Source of the DNA: Aquatica leii
Lineage: Eukaryota > Arthropoda > Insecta > Coleoptera > Lampyridae
Reading direction: 5' to 3'
NCBI GenBank assembly: GCA_035610365.1
Contig: CM069436.1
Location: 63,379,505-63,443,504 of the forward strand
DNA: 64,000 nt
Shown in pieces: positions 47,850 through 60,253 of the stretch. The position numbers were made by a program, and so were the translations under genes. Under the pieces are notes generated by a model that saw nothing but the letters and a program-made list of their open reading frames with translations, was not told the DNA's origin and did no database searches. Position 1 is the stretch's first letter; every line of letters starts with the position of its first letter.

Positions 47850-48510
47850 CCCTGTGTATCGACTTAAAAATTAGTTTCTGGTTTTGACGCCCTCTGCCGA
47901 CCTTGTTGGTTACTGCGAGGCCATTTTGAAGCTGTCAACTACGTGAGCCGGTCGGTGTCGAGAATCTTGAACTGATTCCTAAATTTTTAAGGACATCCCT
48001 TCTGATGAATACGAATTTATAAGGCAATTACGAATTTATTACAATTCGTTTGGCACAGGGTAAGATATTTTGTCTTCAGTCTATTAAGATTCCTTCGTAA
48101 TTTCTGTATTAATGTGATAGCCGGTTCCACCACGTTTCAATCACCTGTTCACTTCAATAAGGAATAATGATGCATAAGTACGATTGATAAATACCGCAAC
48201 CGAACGTATAAGCTTTTGGGAGGGCATACGACTTAAACGTCGGAGATGCTGATTTTTGGACAATAATCGATTGTGTTATCAACCACCTGTTCGTAATTAC
48301 AACCTACAGCATTCGATACAACGGGTTCTTATATCGCATTTAATGAATTATCATTACTGATTTTGTAGTTTCCTTTTTCGTGAGTTATTGTGTGACACGA
48401 ATTGCTTTTCAATAATTATTCTAGGCTGCCGGTGGGAAAACGTTTTCTTCACGCAAGCATGCACTGGATTCTGGGTAAGTCAGTTTGACTATATTTTTTC
48501 GCTGTCAAAA
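47850..48510 (+). repeat. diverged dispersed repeat, copy B
   Basis: Shares ordered landmarks with 38375-39085, including TACCCTGTGTATCG, TTAAAAATTAGTTTCT, GACGCCCTCT, a GACACGAATTGCTTTTCA region, GGAAAACGTTTTCT and TGGGTAAGTCAGTTTGA. It begins shortly after the macrodomain frame, where the 3' LTR of the gypsy relic might be expected, but no TG..CA borders were found. It is non-coding. Confidence 0.45.
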
Positions 48511-48530
48511 AAGTCACTCACGGAACTTTG

Positions 48531-48670
48531 CCCAAACAACACATTGGTACAAAAAACGTCTAAATGTCCGGCTAATAGACATTTATTAGACATAAAAACG
48601 TTTTTAAACGCGTTATTAACGTTTATTAGACGGACATTTAGACGTTTTTTGTACCAATGTGTTGTTTGGG
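48531..48670. mobile_element. 140-bp MITE with perfect 40-bp inverted repeats
   Basis: 48531-48570 and 48631-48670 are perfect reverse complements (starting CCCAAACAACACATTGGTAC and ending with its mirror), with a 60-bp centre that is itself partly self-complementary. The perfect arms mean recent insertion or ongoing conversion. Flanks are CTTTG and TGATT, so at most a 2-bp TG duplication is visible. Confidence 0.82.
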
Positions 48671-48843
48671 TGATTACTGTCGGTGTCTGTAATTACTTTT
48701 ATTGTTTGCATACCAATAAGGTAATTTCAAATATCGTTTAGGGTGTATCGCATCCTGAGAGTAGACAATATTTATTACGAAATTTACTTCGCTATCTCGA
48801 TGTAATTTAACTATATGCTTTGTGTGTTGCCGATATGTCTGGC

Positions 48844-49130
48844 ATTTATGAATCGAGAAATTAGACAATACTCCGGTTAATCTTTTATGTTGTTACTTCG
48901 AAGTTTTTACACCTATTAATCATACTTGTTAGTTTGTCTATTGTTTATGAATTGAGAACTTCAACATATTTCGGTTAGTTTGCTACGTTGTTAAATTAAA
49001 GTTTTTATACCTGTTAATTATACTTGTTAATATTTCGAGCATTGATGAGTGGAGAAATTACATATATTCTTGTTAATCTTCTACGTTAATACATTAAAGT
49101 TGTTATACTTGTTAATCTTTCTTTTATGGT
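48844..49130 (+). repeat. three diverged ~100-bp tandem units
   Basis: Units at 48844-48943, 48944-49041 and 49042-49130 share TTTATGAATCGAGAAATT-like starts, a GGTTA.T.T.CTACGTT block, an AAAGTTTTTATACCTGTTAA block and ATACTTGTTA. Identity is moderate, so the duplication is old. No known function. Confidence 0.6.
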
Positions 49131-50821
49131 AACATACCTTTCTCTTTTAATTGTCGTTACCCGTTAACCATTGGTGGCTACCCGAACATCAGAGTAGCAA
49201 GGATTACGAACCTCAAATTTAGTTGCAAGTTTGGACCGTCTGTCGTGATCGAGGCAGTAGTGTTAATTGCGCCCTTAACTATAATTTTCTTAAACCTCCC
49301 CTATCTCCTATTGTGTGAGTAGGCCGTACAAGGTTCGTAAGACCTAAAGCTTGTAACACTTTGCCAACTACAAGTTCGTTTCAAATTGATACATTTAAAT
49401 GGGACTTACCATATAAAACAAACTTGACAATCTTAAAGTTATGGTACGCAAAATAAAATATCTTTCCTTCTTGCTTTTACTCAATGTCGATAAAACGCTT
49501 TAGACGTTGATTTCATTACGTATTTTACTTTTGTTGTTTAATAAAAATTTTTAAAAAAATTAAAGTTAGCACACATGAACATCATAAAGGGTGTGATCAT
49601 TAAAATATTCAATAAATATCAATGAACTCTCATCATTAATTTCAAAGTTTTTTAGTCACTGAACTCGCAAATAAATAATTTAATCGGTTAATTATTGTTT
49701 GTTCGTAGGCGAGCTCCTAGTTAGCTTAGGCCAGTTAAGATCGTCCGGAACTTCGATAGAGTACCACAACCATATGAACAATTTACCGTTTTAAATTTAA
49801 CACTCGCAATATTTAAAACATTTCAAACGACTGTCAACCAACTAACTCCCTTCTATTATCAAAATCACTCATCCACAATGGCTGTTCAAAATTCCACGAA
49901 AGAAAACTATAGCACAAAGAAGCGCAAAGAGGATGCAGATAGATTAAATAACGTCACAAAAATAGTGTCGGGCCATGGTGTTTGTTTCTGCGTAAAAATG
50001 TCAAATTGACAAAATATCACATTTCATGTCGGCCATAAAATTTATTTGTTAAGACCTAAATCATAACTGCCTAATAAATTAAAATCATGATTTCAGTCCT
50101 ACGTAATCTAATCGAACTAACACAAAGTAACTAAGCACGACTGCACCGAGAATGTACTTAAAACAAAGAACTTTTAAACAAACTTAAAGTAAACAAACGG
50201 CTAAAATATATGTAATTACAATTATATCTCAGAAGGGAAACATAAATTACCACTGGAATTTTGATCGAACAAAGAAAATGTCAAGTCAACACAGAGTACG
50301 GATGATTCAACCGCGTACTAATTTTGAAATAAATTAATGCCAAATTTTATCCACAACTTTGAATTATAAAATTTAATTTCAAAACGTAAAATAAATTCTC
50401 AAAAACAATCTGAAATCAATATCACAATTTCAAAATACATGAAATGACTAACGTCAATACAAACCGGGACTTTCATTTTTATGAAACAACTTTAAACGAA
50501 GGCTACAAAATTAATGTAAGTCTTGTTTCTATGAAACTGTTAGTTTGTTATTTTGCTTAGTTTGTATTCTGTTTTCAATTAGATTTGTGATAATTAGTTT
50601 TAGAATTTCTCACAATACATTAGATCCTTGTATTATATTTTTACTGTTTATCAGTTTTATGCGTACATGTGCTTTTTTACTTTAACAGTTGTTTAATTAC
50701 TTGTTTTTTGTATATTTTATAAACGTTTTTTTAAAATACGTAAATAAAATTTAAACATGGTGTTTAAACGTTTACAAAAAGTGGAGTAAAATTAATTTTT
50801 CAAAGTTTGTAGTATTATTTA
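49131..50821. other. mostly empty stretch, one small ORF
   Basis: No transposon domain recognised. A 43-codon ORF at 49878-50009 begins in good start context (CCACAATGG) with MAVQNSTKENYSTKKRKEDA and ends at TGA; it may be a first exon or the start of a degenerate gag, but nothing supports either. Confidence 0.3.
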
Positions 50822-51057
50822 ATAATAACAATAGCAATAGGAATAGAAATAGAAATAGCAATAGCAATAGCAATAGCAATAGCAATAGCAATAGCAATAG
50901 CAATAGCAATAGCAATAGCAATAGCAATAGCAATAGCAATAGCAATAGCAATAGCAATAGCAATAGCAATAGCAATAGCAATAGCAATAACAATAGCAAT
51001 AGCAATAGCAATAACAATAACAATAGCAATAGCAATAGCAATAGCAATAGCAATAAT
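50822..51057. repeat. hexanucleotide microsatellite (AATAGC)n
   Basis: About 39 units of AATAGC, with a few AATAAC, AATAGA and AATAAT variants, mainly towards the ends. The length in the source genome is likely variable. It lies about 130 bp upstream of the first LINE codons. Confidence 0.95.
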
Positions 51058-51186
51058 AATAAAACGACCGTTCTTCCACTATGCCTATAATAATCATACC
51101 CGTTGTAATATATTCTTATTCAAAGTGTACTTTTTCTTATACTAAAATTTAACTTGAATTTTTTTATTTTAATTAGAATGCTGTAA

Positions 51187-54100
51187 TTTTTATAAAAAGA
51201 ATGAATTTGATTTATATTATCAGAATATGAGGGGACTGAGGACAAAAACAAATTAATTTTTGTTATCAGTTTTGGAAAATAATTTTAATATCATTGCGCT
51301 CTCTGAGACTTGGTTAAATTCTTCAATTTTTAATAATGAAGTATTTGATACTAGGTATGATGTGTTTAGGTCTGATAGAGTTTCGTTGGAAAGAGGGGGT
51401 GGGGTACTTTTAGCTATCTTATCTGATTTGAGACCTAAATTAGTTAAAAAAATATCTGAACTAGATTTTGAGTGTATTATTTATAGTTTTTATAAATCAA
51501 GGGTTATTTTTTTTTATATGCTCTGTTTATTTTCGGCCTAGCAGTAATAGTAAGAAGTATGAGATTTTTGTGCAAATTTTTACTGACTTAATTGAATTAT
51601 GGAAAAATAACTGTAGAGTTGTTATAGTAGGCGATTTTAACTTGCCGAATATGTATAATGTAATTAATCATGCAGTTGATGGTAATTGTAAAACTAACTT
51701 AATTTTAAATTTAATGTCTCTCTTAAATTTAGAGTCAATAAATAATGTTTTGAATTGTTATGGTAAAACTTTAGATTTGGTTTTAACTAATATCGAGAAT
51801 AGTACAGTGAGCCACGAAAACTGTCCGTTTGTTGTGGAAGATAGGTATCACCCGGCTCTAACTCTTCAGTTTATGATTCCCAATAATCCTAATTCGGTAT
51901 CAGATGTAAATAATCAAAATAATAATGTTGAATATTTTCAGTATCACAAAGCTAGTATGAGGGATATTAAAAAGTTTTTGTGTGAGTATGATTGGATTGC
52001 ATATTGAATCGGTGGATCATTTAGTGGATCTATTGTATGATATTATTTTTATGGCGATAAATAAATTTGTTCCTAAAAAAATGATTAAACCTGATAATAA
52101 ATATCCTCTTTGGTTCACTGAGGAAATTAAAAAGTTCTGTAAAGCAAAAAATTTGCTGGCTAAGAAAAAGAGGGTCTCACCCTATTTTGAGTCTAGGTTT
52201 AAAGAAGTCCGTAAGAATCTTAAAGATAGTATTCATAAAGCTTATATTGATTATATTAAATCCGTTGAACAATCTGTTGTGAATGACTCCAAACAGTTTT
52301 GGACATATATTAATTCGTTAAGATCTAAATCAAAATTGCTTGACAGGATGGAATGGAATGGGCAGGTTTTCAAAGGTAAAGGTATTTCAAATGCATTTGC
52401 AGGTTATTTTAATTCTGTTTATAGTACCAAAAAATCGTGCTATAGTTTAGAGTCTGTAGTTCAAGATAATGATAATTTTCTAAATTTCCATTTTGGCTTG
52501 ATAAATTTAAATGATGTACTTGGAGCTTTTGATGAATTAAAATCCAAAAAAGTAGTGGTCTAGATGGCATTCCAACTTTCTTCTTTAAGGAACTAAAATA
52601 TGAATTAGCTGATAAGATGCTGCATATTTTTAATTTATGTTTTCAACAAGGGGTATTCCCCACGAAATGGAAATCAGTAAAAATTACACTAGTTTTTAAA
52701 AAAGGTAATGAGGCTGAGATATCAAATTATAGGCCTATTTCGATTTTAAACAGTCCAGGCAAAGTATTTGAAAATGTAATTTACAAGATTCTTTATAACA
52801 GTGTTAAACAATATATTTCACCTTATCACCATGGGTTTTATAAAGGGAGGTCCACTGAGTCAAATTTGTTAGTTTTTTCTGAATATGTTTCCAGAGTTCT
52901 GGAGGACAGGGGTGAAATAGATGTAATTTATACTGACTTCAGTAAAGCGTTTGATATGGTTTCTCATGATGTGTTACTTAAAAAACTTAGTAAGTTGGGT
53001 GCAACTGATGGGGCTATTCGTTTTTTTGCCTCTTATCTCCAGAACAGAGAATGTTGTGTCTCTTTTTTAAGTTTACTTCTTCTCTTTTTATTCCTAATTC
53101 TGGAATTCCTCAAGGTTCAAAACTTGGACCTCTATTTTTTCTAATTTTTATTAATGATTTGCCAGAAATCTTTCAGTCTTTTTGTCTTTTATTTGCGGAT
53201 GATGTGAAGTTGTACCGTAGAATTAATGATATCAGTGATGCAATTATTCTTCAAAGTGATTTGAATAGATTTAATGATTGGTGTGTTTTGAATGAGCTTA
53301 CTTTAAACATTAATAAGTGCAATGTCATGTCCATAAGTAGAAGGAAGTCAGAAAGGTTGACCAAATATTTTATTGGGCAGTCAGAACTAAAAATCAGTGA
53401 GCCAGGTCCATGATCTTGGTGTTATTATGAATAATAAGTTCAAGTTTAACGACCATATTGATAATGTAATAACTTCGTGTTATAAAATGATGGGATTAAT
53501 TAAAAGGTCGACTAAATTCTTTAAAAATCCAAAAGGAATTTTAATTCTTTACTTTTCATTTATCAGAAGTAAAATTGAATATTGCTCACTTATTTGGAAC
53601 CCTTTAAATAAAAAATATTGTAAAAAGATTGAGGTTATGCAAAATAAGTTTTTGAGTTATTTTTATTATAAAAAGAAAAGGGTGTTTTGTCCTCGGGATT
53701 TTCCCACACAGTGTTTGAGGGATTTGGCTGGAGTAAGTACGTTGGAGGATAGGAGAAATCAATGCTTGCTAATTACTTTATATAAAATTTGTAACGGTGT
53801 CCATTGACAGTCCAGATTTGTTAAATTATATCAACTTTCAGGTGCCTCGATCTGATAGTGTTAGAAGATTTAATTTGTTCTACCTATCCAGCCCAACTGT
53901 GCTTGCTTCACCAATCTCTCGGGCCTGTAAAATATTTAATCAAAGTAGCCGAGATATGTTCGGCATTAGTTTAAAAAATTTTAAGACCACCTAGCTAAGA
54001 GGAATTTTTTGTCTACTCCACATAGGTATTGCTATGTTTTTAAATGGATGGAAAATATTAATCATACTTAATTATGTGTTTTGTTTTCACATTTTATGTT

Positions 54101-54304
54101 TTTGTTTTTAATTTTTAGAATTTAAATTGTATTTTTTTTGTTGTTTAACTTCAACTTTATGAATGTTTTATGTTGCGTTATTAGTTAGAGGAGATTTAAT
54201 GTATTTGTTAAAACCGTTTTAGGATTTATCCTGTGGTTCTGTATCATTTTGATCTAATGTATCTGTTTATTGAATAAATGAATAAATAAATAAATAAATA
54301 AATA
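51187..54304 (+). pseudogene. non-LTR retrotransposon ORF2 (jockey/CR1-group LINE), frameshifted
   Basis: Blocks in order, moving through all three frames. APE endonuclease: YYQNMRGLRTKTN (51225-51252, then a stop), IIALSETWLNSS (51287-51325), VVIVGDFNLPN (51620-51650), and the block with DRYHPALTLQ. RT: NYRPISILNSPGKVFENVIY (52720-52780), HHGFYKGRSTESNLLVFSEY, YTDFSKAFDMVSHDVLLKKL (52930-52990), GIPQGSKLGPLFFLIFINDL (53103-53165), FADDVKLYRRI (53193-53225), then the C-terminal RRSTKFFKNP..IRSKIEYCS region to about 53994. At least six frameshifts. The 3' end is an AATA-rich tail (54271-54304). No upstream ORF1 is seen; the copy is probably 5'-truncated. Jockey/CR1 membership is inferred from the motif wording, not from a tree. 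Confidence 0.88.
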
Positions 54305-57300
54305 TTGTTTATGGATTTATTGCATTTTTTGATCTGCGCATAATTTTGTAGTAATTAAAAACATAAAGTTTATTTTATTCGTTGTAGTATTTTATCGATA
54401 TTAAAAAATAAAATTTTATTTAATCACACTATAAAAATTGTTTTTTAATGCTGTAATTAAGTATACATTTACAATTTACTGTTAAAGTTGATAATTTAAA
54501 TACTTAGATATAAACTTATGTATCTATTTAATAATAATGTAAGAAAACCATGTGCACACAAAAATTAAACCACAAAAAATTCGAGTCAGTTGTTTTAAAG
54601 CAGAAAATTTAGTTTTTTATTTCTAGTTTCAAAATACATATAAACAATTTTTTTAATTTTTGATCAATGAACGTAAAGAAATTCAAACTTTCTCTCAAAT
54701 AACTAAACGCAACTAAGATAAAAAAAAACTGTTAGAATAAAAGAATGCCGAGTTGCTTTACACAATTAATTTTAATACAAATTTAGTAATGCAACCGTGC
54801 TTACACGTTCTATTTATTTATAACCTTAAAGACGGACAACTGAAAATGATGTAAAAATGTTACATGAAGAATTATATATCACCTTATACTCAATACATAA
54901 TAATAATTCTGATTATAATTATAAGTAGACTTGACTAAAGATCAAATTAATTGTTAAAAATATATAAGTTAGTGTTTCAGAAAAACTTTTTTTTGATTAA
55001 TGATTGTTTTACAAATAACTTTACGGAAGACAATCAAAATAGAAAATAATAGTGAGCTTAGAAAAATAATAATTTTTGTTAAAATTTTAAAAAACAATTT
55101 GTTCAAATTTTTCTAATTCTATAAATTTATTTATTTATAAAATAAGTTATAAACTAACATAAAAGTAGAAAAATAATATTTACATAAAGTTCTTTAAAAT
55201 ATTTATTTAAAGAGATAAAACATTCTTTTCTATTATAAATTTAATTTAAAAAAAATTAAAAACGTAGTTTTTCTACAATAAGTTTTTGGTATTTCATATA
55301 GATAATTTTTTGTTTTTTTTAAAGTTAAATTAATCTAATACTACAACATATGGTTTTTTAGTTGTTAAACAGTCAAATTAAACTGACGCATTTGTTTAGC
55401 AAACATTCTAAAATTATAAGTTATATATTTTTTTGGAAGTATTAAATGTAATAAATTATAGTAAAATCGGTTTAAACAACAATGACATCTTTGTATGTTG
55501 AGAATTTTGACGGTATAGTTATCTTTATCAATCTTTTTATATTTATTTTTAAAATAGTTTACTTTTCATATTTATTTTATAACAAAAATATGTTGAGTTA
55601 TTCTACTAAAATTACCGATAGTTAACAAATAGTTATAATTACATATGCATTTCCAAAAAAATATTAGGTAATTGTATATAGGTAGTAAAACTTACATTAG
55701 TTGCGTTAAACAATACTTTAATATTAGGACTGCATTGTAAATAAACAGAACTGTTTGTTTTAGCAATACCAAAGCTTCCGCCAAGAAATAAAATTTAATT
55801 ATTACTGGCACTGTAATTTTCTCTGAAAATTCTATGTACGGCTTAGTGCAATTATAGCATTAATAAATAATTACATTAGTACATATTATATTTTGTTCTA
55901 ACACAAACGCATTATTTATCAATAATTTTGTTAAAATGCTAATAAATTAATTATTCACACATAGATGCCAACGTTTATGCAAATAAGCAAATTTGAAATA
56001 ATTGGTTTATGTACACGTAATTAATTACAAAACTGTGATCGCAAATGTTGAATTTAAAGTTGTTTATACACACCAATACGTTAAATGTACTGAAAATCTA
56101 AAACCGTACATAGAAAAAAATTATATAAAAAATAAAACGTGTTTTTATACGCAAAAATCTAAATGACTTACCGATAGCAACACACGAATAAAAAAATTTC
56201 TAAACTGAATTCCAACACTGCTTTAACGATACAGTTAGACTGCAAACGTTTCTAAAAATAACTTCTTTGGATAATTACATAACAACTATTTGAAACTACG
56301 TAATTATTATTTGTTTTGTCAATGTACAGATTAATTATTTTTTGTTAGTTTTTGCATAAGATGTGAAACCGACTTGACCTAACCTCAAACTAACCATGTA
56401 TTTAATTACCTCTAACCGAGCTCTATAGCCATGTGTATGCTATAAATAATCACATAATTTTAGATTTTAATATTCTTTTAGTGAAACTATATTTAACTTT
56501 TTATTAGACCATTGAAAAAAAGTAAAAAAATGTACGTTTTTATAAAGTTAGCGTTGTGATTGATATACCACTAGTTGCTAACGCATGCGAAAAAACCATT
56601 CAGTCCTAGCTTTTAACATTTAATATCAAATAGATTTAATCTTGCCAAATACTACATCAATCTAATTTTAAAATTTTCAAATAATGTAAAAAACTATGAA
56701 TTTAATAGTTTAAAGAATGTTGTAATTTAAGTTAAAAAATATAAAATAACAAACATATATTTTTTAAATTGTTGTGTTGACATTTTTTGTTACACGTGTG
56801 CGTTCTAGAACATTATTCTAATGTAACCTAACATAATTCATTATAGAATAATGCAACTGTTATTATTAAATTGCAGTAAATTTGTTATTGTCAATTTTTT
56901 TAAATTGTTGTATGTTTTGTAGTTAACGACTTTAATATTGTAATTGTCAAAATTGGAAACAGTTTAATATAAATAACTAATAAAATGTAAAAGTTTTAAT
57001 TTTGATAACAAATAACAGTTTAAACATAAAGCAGCTTTTTTAAGTTTTGTGTGTCAACATATTCAAGATAATTTTAGGGTGATTACGCTAATAGCAAAAA
57101 CAATACTTTTTATAATAATTTTGAAAATAGTAAGTACGTTTTCAAAAACTAATACATCATTATATATGAGTGAATGAAAAGCAACATATCGTAAACCACA
57201 TAACCATTTTTAAAATATCGATAGTAAAAGAATTTAAATAACTTATTACTAAAAAAAAGAAAAACGAAAAAATGTTAACGGTATCTAAGTAAATCGTTTT

Positions 57301-58335
57301 TTAAAATTTGGTATAAACATTTTTGTTTTTTTAAATCGCTATACAATAATATATTTATTATTTGTATTATTTATATATAAAATATTAAATATTAATAATA
57401 TTAAAAATAAAAGTTGTTATTACTACGTACTTAAAAGTTACAAAACAGAAACTTCTGTCGGAAGACTGTGTACAAAGGTTTTGAAGAAACGTACTTAAAT
57501 TAACATTTTTTTTAGAAAAAAATTATGAGAGAAGAAACTTAATTTTTCTTTATTATTTTTAAAATTTTTACATTACTTCAACTAACGAACTTATAGTATA
57601 CTTTTTTACTAATAAAATAAAGAAATTTTTAGAAAACAATCATTTGTTGTGTAATTACAAACTAGTTAACCAGGTAAATATTGTTGTTTTCATTAGACTA
57701 TACATTTTAAATCTAAATACTCAACTGTATTTTTATAGAAAGGTTATTGATATTTCAAATACATAAAAAAACTATATAAAATAGTGCAAACACTGGCATT
57801 GACTGTAACCCGACATGCACGTTTTATTCTATCGAAACCTTATCGTTACGCTTGAAAACAATTAACGATTGAATATTATTGCATTTGCAATGTTATTAAA
57901 ATTTGACATTGTAATGTTTACTTAATTAAAAAATTAAAGATAAGGCAAAAATATAAAAAAAAACAAACATAAAAAAAATGTAGTCAATCTTCAGGAAAAA
58001 ATTGCCAGTGTTAAAATAAATAACTAAATTGTCTTTATAGATTTCCGTTTTAAAACGTAGAATTTTGACATAATAATATTGAACCCTACTCAAAGTAATT
58101 GGAAACTTTGAAACAATGATCGAAAAACGTAAAACATTCTGGATGCAGGTGATGGAAAAATATAAAAAGCATTTTAAGGAAGATCAAGTTTTTATTTTTT
58201 CGAATCGGGTCAGAAGTAAGAAGACTTTGTCGGTTTAAATAAATTAAGTGTATAACGCGCGTGCCAGTGAAAAGATAAATACAACGTCGTAAGCGTGTTG
58301 TAAACATGAACAAATACCTGTTTTAATAAAAACGT
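54305..58335. other. no gene seen over 4 kb
   Basis: Very AT-rich, no supported coding region, RNA gene or transposon end. Confidence 0.4.
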
Positions 58336-59657
58336 TTTTGGGTAAATGGTATAAATATTTATTAAAAAACTAATAAGTTTTCGAACGTGGTTTATGTTCT
58401 TCTTCATAAAATGACAATTATAAAACTAAGGTAACTGAAAAAAACAAATGTTTGGAAAACTTGATAAATGTTGTAAGTTCTTTTAGCTACACCATTTGCT
58501 CGAAAGTCTAAAGAAAAACCACCATTAAAAACTCTAGACGTAGCTTATATTGTGTTTGGTAGATAAAGTAAAGATCAGGAAATAACAGGTAACCAGGTGT
58601 CAGACAACTCATAACCATTGTCCCTGTTAAATTTGTTAAGTACTTTAATAGTTCCAATCATTTCTCTGATTTTTCATGAACGCCAGTTTTTGGTTTTACC
58701 AATCGTTATAGTTTTTTCAAAGTTTATGTCATGTAAAATGTTTAGCGCATGTTTAGCAATGTCAGATTTAGAAGGTTGAAGTAAACGAGATGTCTTTTGT
58801 GTTTTTTTAGTCTAGTTTCAATAGTTCTACCAGTTTCTTCAATATATACCTTGCCACAAGCGCATGAAACTTGATACACTCCACAGGTGTTATGTGGAAT
58901 TATATCTTTAACAAGATTCAACCAATTATTAATTTTTGTGTTAGTATTATAAGCAATTTTAATGTCATGTTTCTTCAGTATTCTTCCAATTTTGTCACTT
59001 ATATTAGCAACAAAAGGTAGAACAACAAAGTTGTTGCTTATAGTTGAATCATTTGGTACAGTAGGTCTAGTTTTTGGTCGAAGATACTTTTTAATTTGTT
59101 CTTTGTTAAAACCATTTCTTATAAAAGTTTTCTCAAGGTAATCTATTTTTTCTGGTAATTTATCTTGATGGCAAATTGTTATCGCATGGTTGTATAATAT
59201 ACGAATTGTTCCAAATTTCTGAGATGGACGATGATGAGAATTTGTGTTTATACATTGATCCGTGTGTGTTGGTTTTTGATATGTATTAAAGTACCATCTG
59301 GTTTTCTTTCTATCTTTACATCAAGAAAAGGTAAGGTACCATTAATTTCTTTTTCAGTATTAAATTTTATGTTTGGGTGTTGATTATTTAGGTATTGACA
59401 AAAAATTTGTAGTTCATCTTTACCATGGGTCAGATTGCAAAAACATCATCAACATATCTAAGCCATAGTTTTGGTTTTTTAGCTTCTTCAAAATGCTCCA
59501 AAAAGTAATTTACAATAGATAGAGAAATTGGTGATCCTATTGCTACACCATCTATTTGTTTATAATATTCACCAATAAACAAAAAGAATGAAGTTGTTAA
59601 ACAATGTTCAAATAACTTGATTGTATTGTTATCAAAATAGTAAAGTAAAAACACTCA
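58336..59657 (-). mobile_element. Penelope-like element PLE3, 5'-truncated
   Basis: Minus strand. It begins abruptly near 59657 inside RT: QIDGVAIGSPISLSIVNYF, then KPKLWLRYVDDVFAI (the palm motif, about 59430-59480). The connector follows, then GVYQVSCACGKVYIEETGR (58840-58900), the GIY-YIG endonuclease, and KFNRDNGYELSDTWLPVIS (58585-58640), its C-terminus. A degenerate hammerhead-like block lies near 58380-58410 on the same strand (TGAAGAA, GAAC..GTTC, GAAAAC), with core C and ACGT mutated. Stops and shifts are common. The GV.IGSP signature is typical of Penelope RT. Confidence 0.82.
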
Positions 59658-60059
59658 CTTAATTTTTAATTTAATTTATTAACAGTTAAAAAAGTTTTAA
59701 TAATTCTAGTAGTGAAAAAAGTTGTATATAGTAGACTACAGTTGAGAACAATGTTGTAACATGCGCGATTTATATCTCTCGACGCTTGCGTCACACGATA
59801 TAATCTGCCGCTTAACTTATAATAATGCACTTCTCAAACTTAGCATATTATAATAAATTATAAAACTTTTTCATAGTTCTAACATTTTTTTGTTTTGAAT
59901 GATATTATTTATTATGTAGTAAAATTGAAAACAAAAATCCCAACATTCTGTTAAAAAAATTTAATAAACTTTGTTATGAAATACTGAAATTATACTTTTA
60001 ATGTTGTGTTACGAAACTTACATAGGAAAAAATTTGGCATATTGGAGTGTGCAAAAAAC

Positions 60060-60180
60060 AATCCGCAGAAGTACAACATTACTAGATTAGATTTCCGAAC
60101 CGTCCAACACCAAATGAGATTATACAAACAATTCAGAAACAATAAAACTACATTATTAAGAAAACAAGAAGCATGGTGAA
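60060..60180 (+). pseudogene. mariner-type transposase N-terminal fragment, plus strand
   Basis: The plus strand carries a TTACTAGATTAGATTTCCGA segment, and a RLYKQFRNN-like phrase in another frame. It matches the minus-strand block at 61110-61240 (IRFPNCQ..LYRQFRNY). It is therefore an inverted partial copy of the N-terminus of the neighbouring relic. Non-functional. Confidence 0.5.
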
Positions 60181-60253
60181 TAAACTGATACCGTACATTA
60201 AAGTATTTAACAAAACAACGTGACACGAAATAATGATTACGTATCTTATATCT

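Noticed and set aside
49878..50009. 43-codon ORF in good start context as a gene
   Set aside because: No homology and no splice or context support; mentioned only within the spacer entry.
50772..51097. Long leucine or tyrosine/cysteine repeat proteins across the hexamer array
   Set aside because: These are translations of the microsatellite, with no coding evidence.
58370..58420. Hammerhead motif at the PLE3 3' end
   Set aside because: The core C and the ACGT palindrome are both mutated, so it was not listed as a separate RNA feature.
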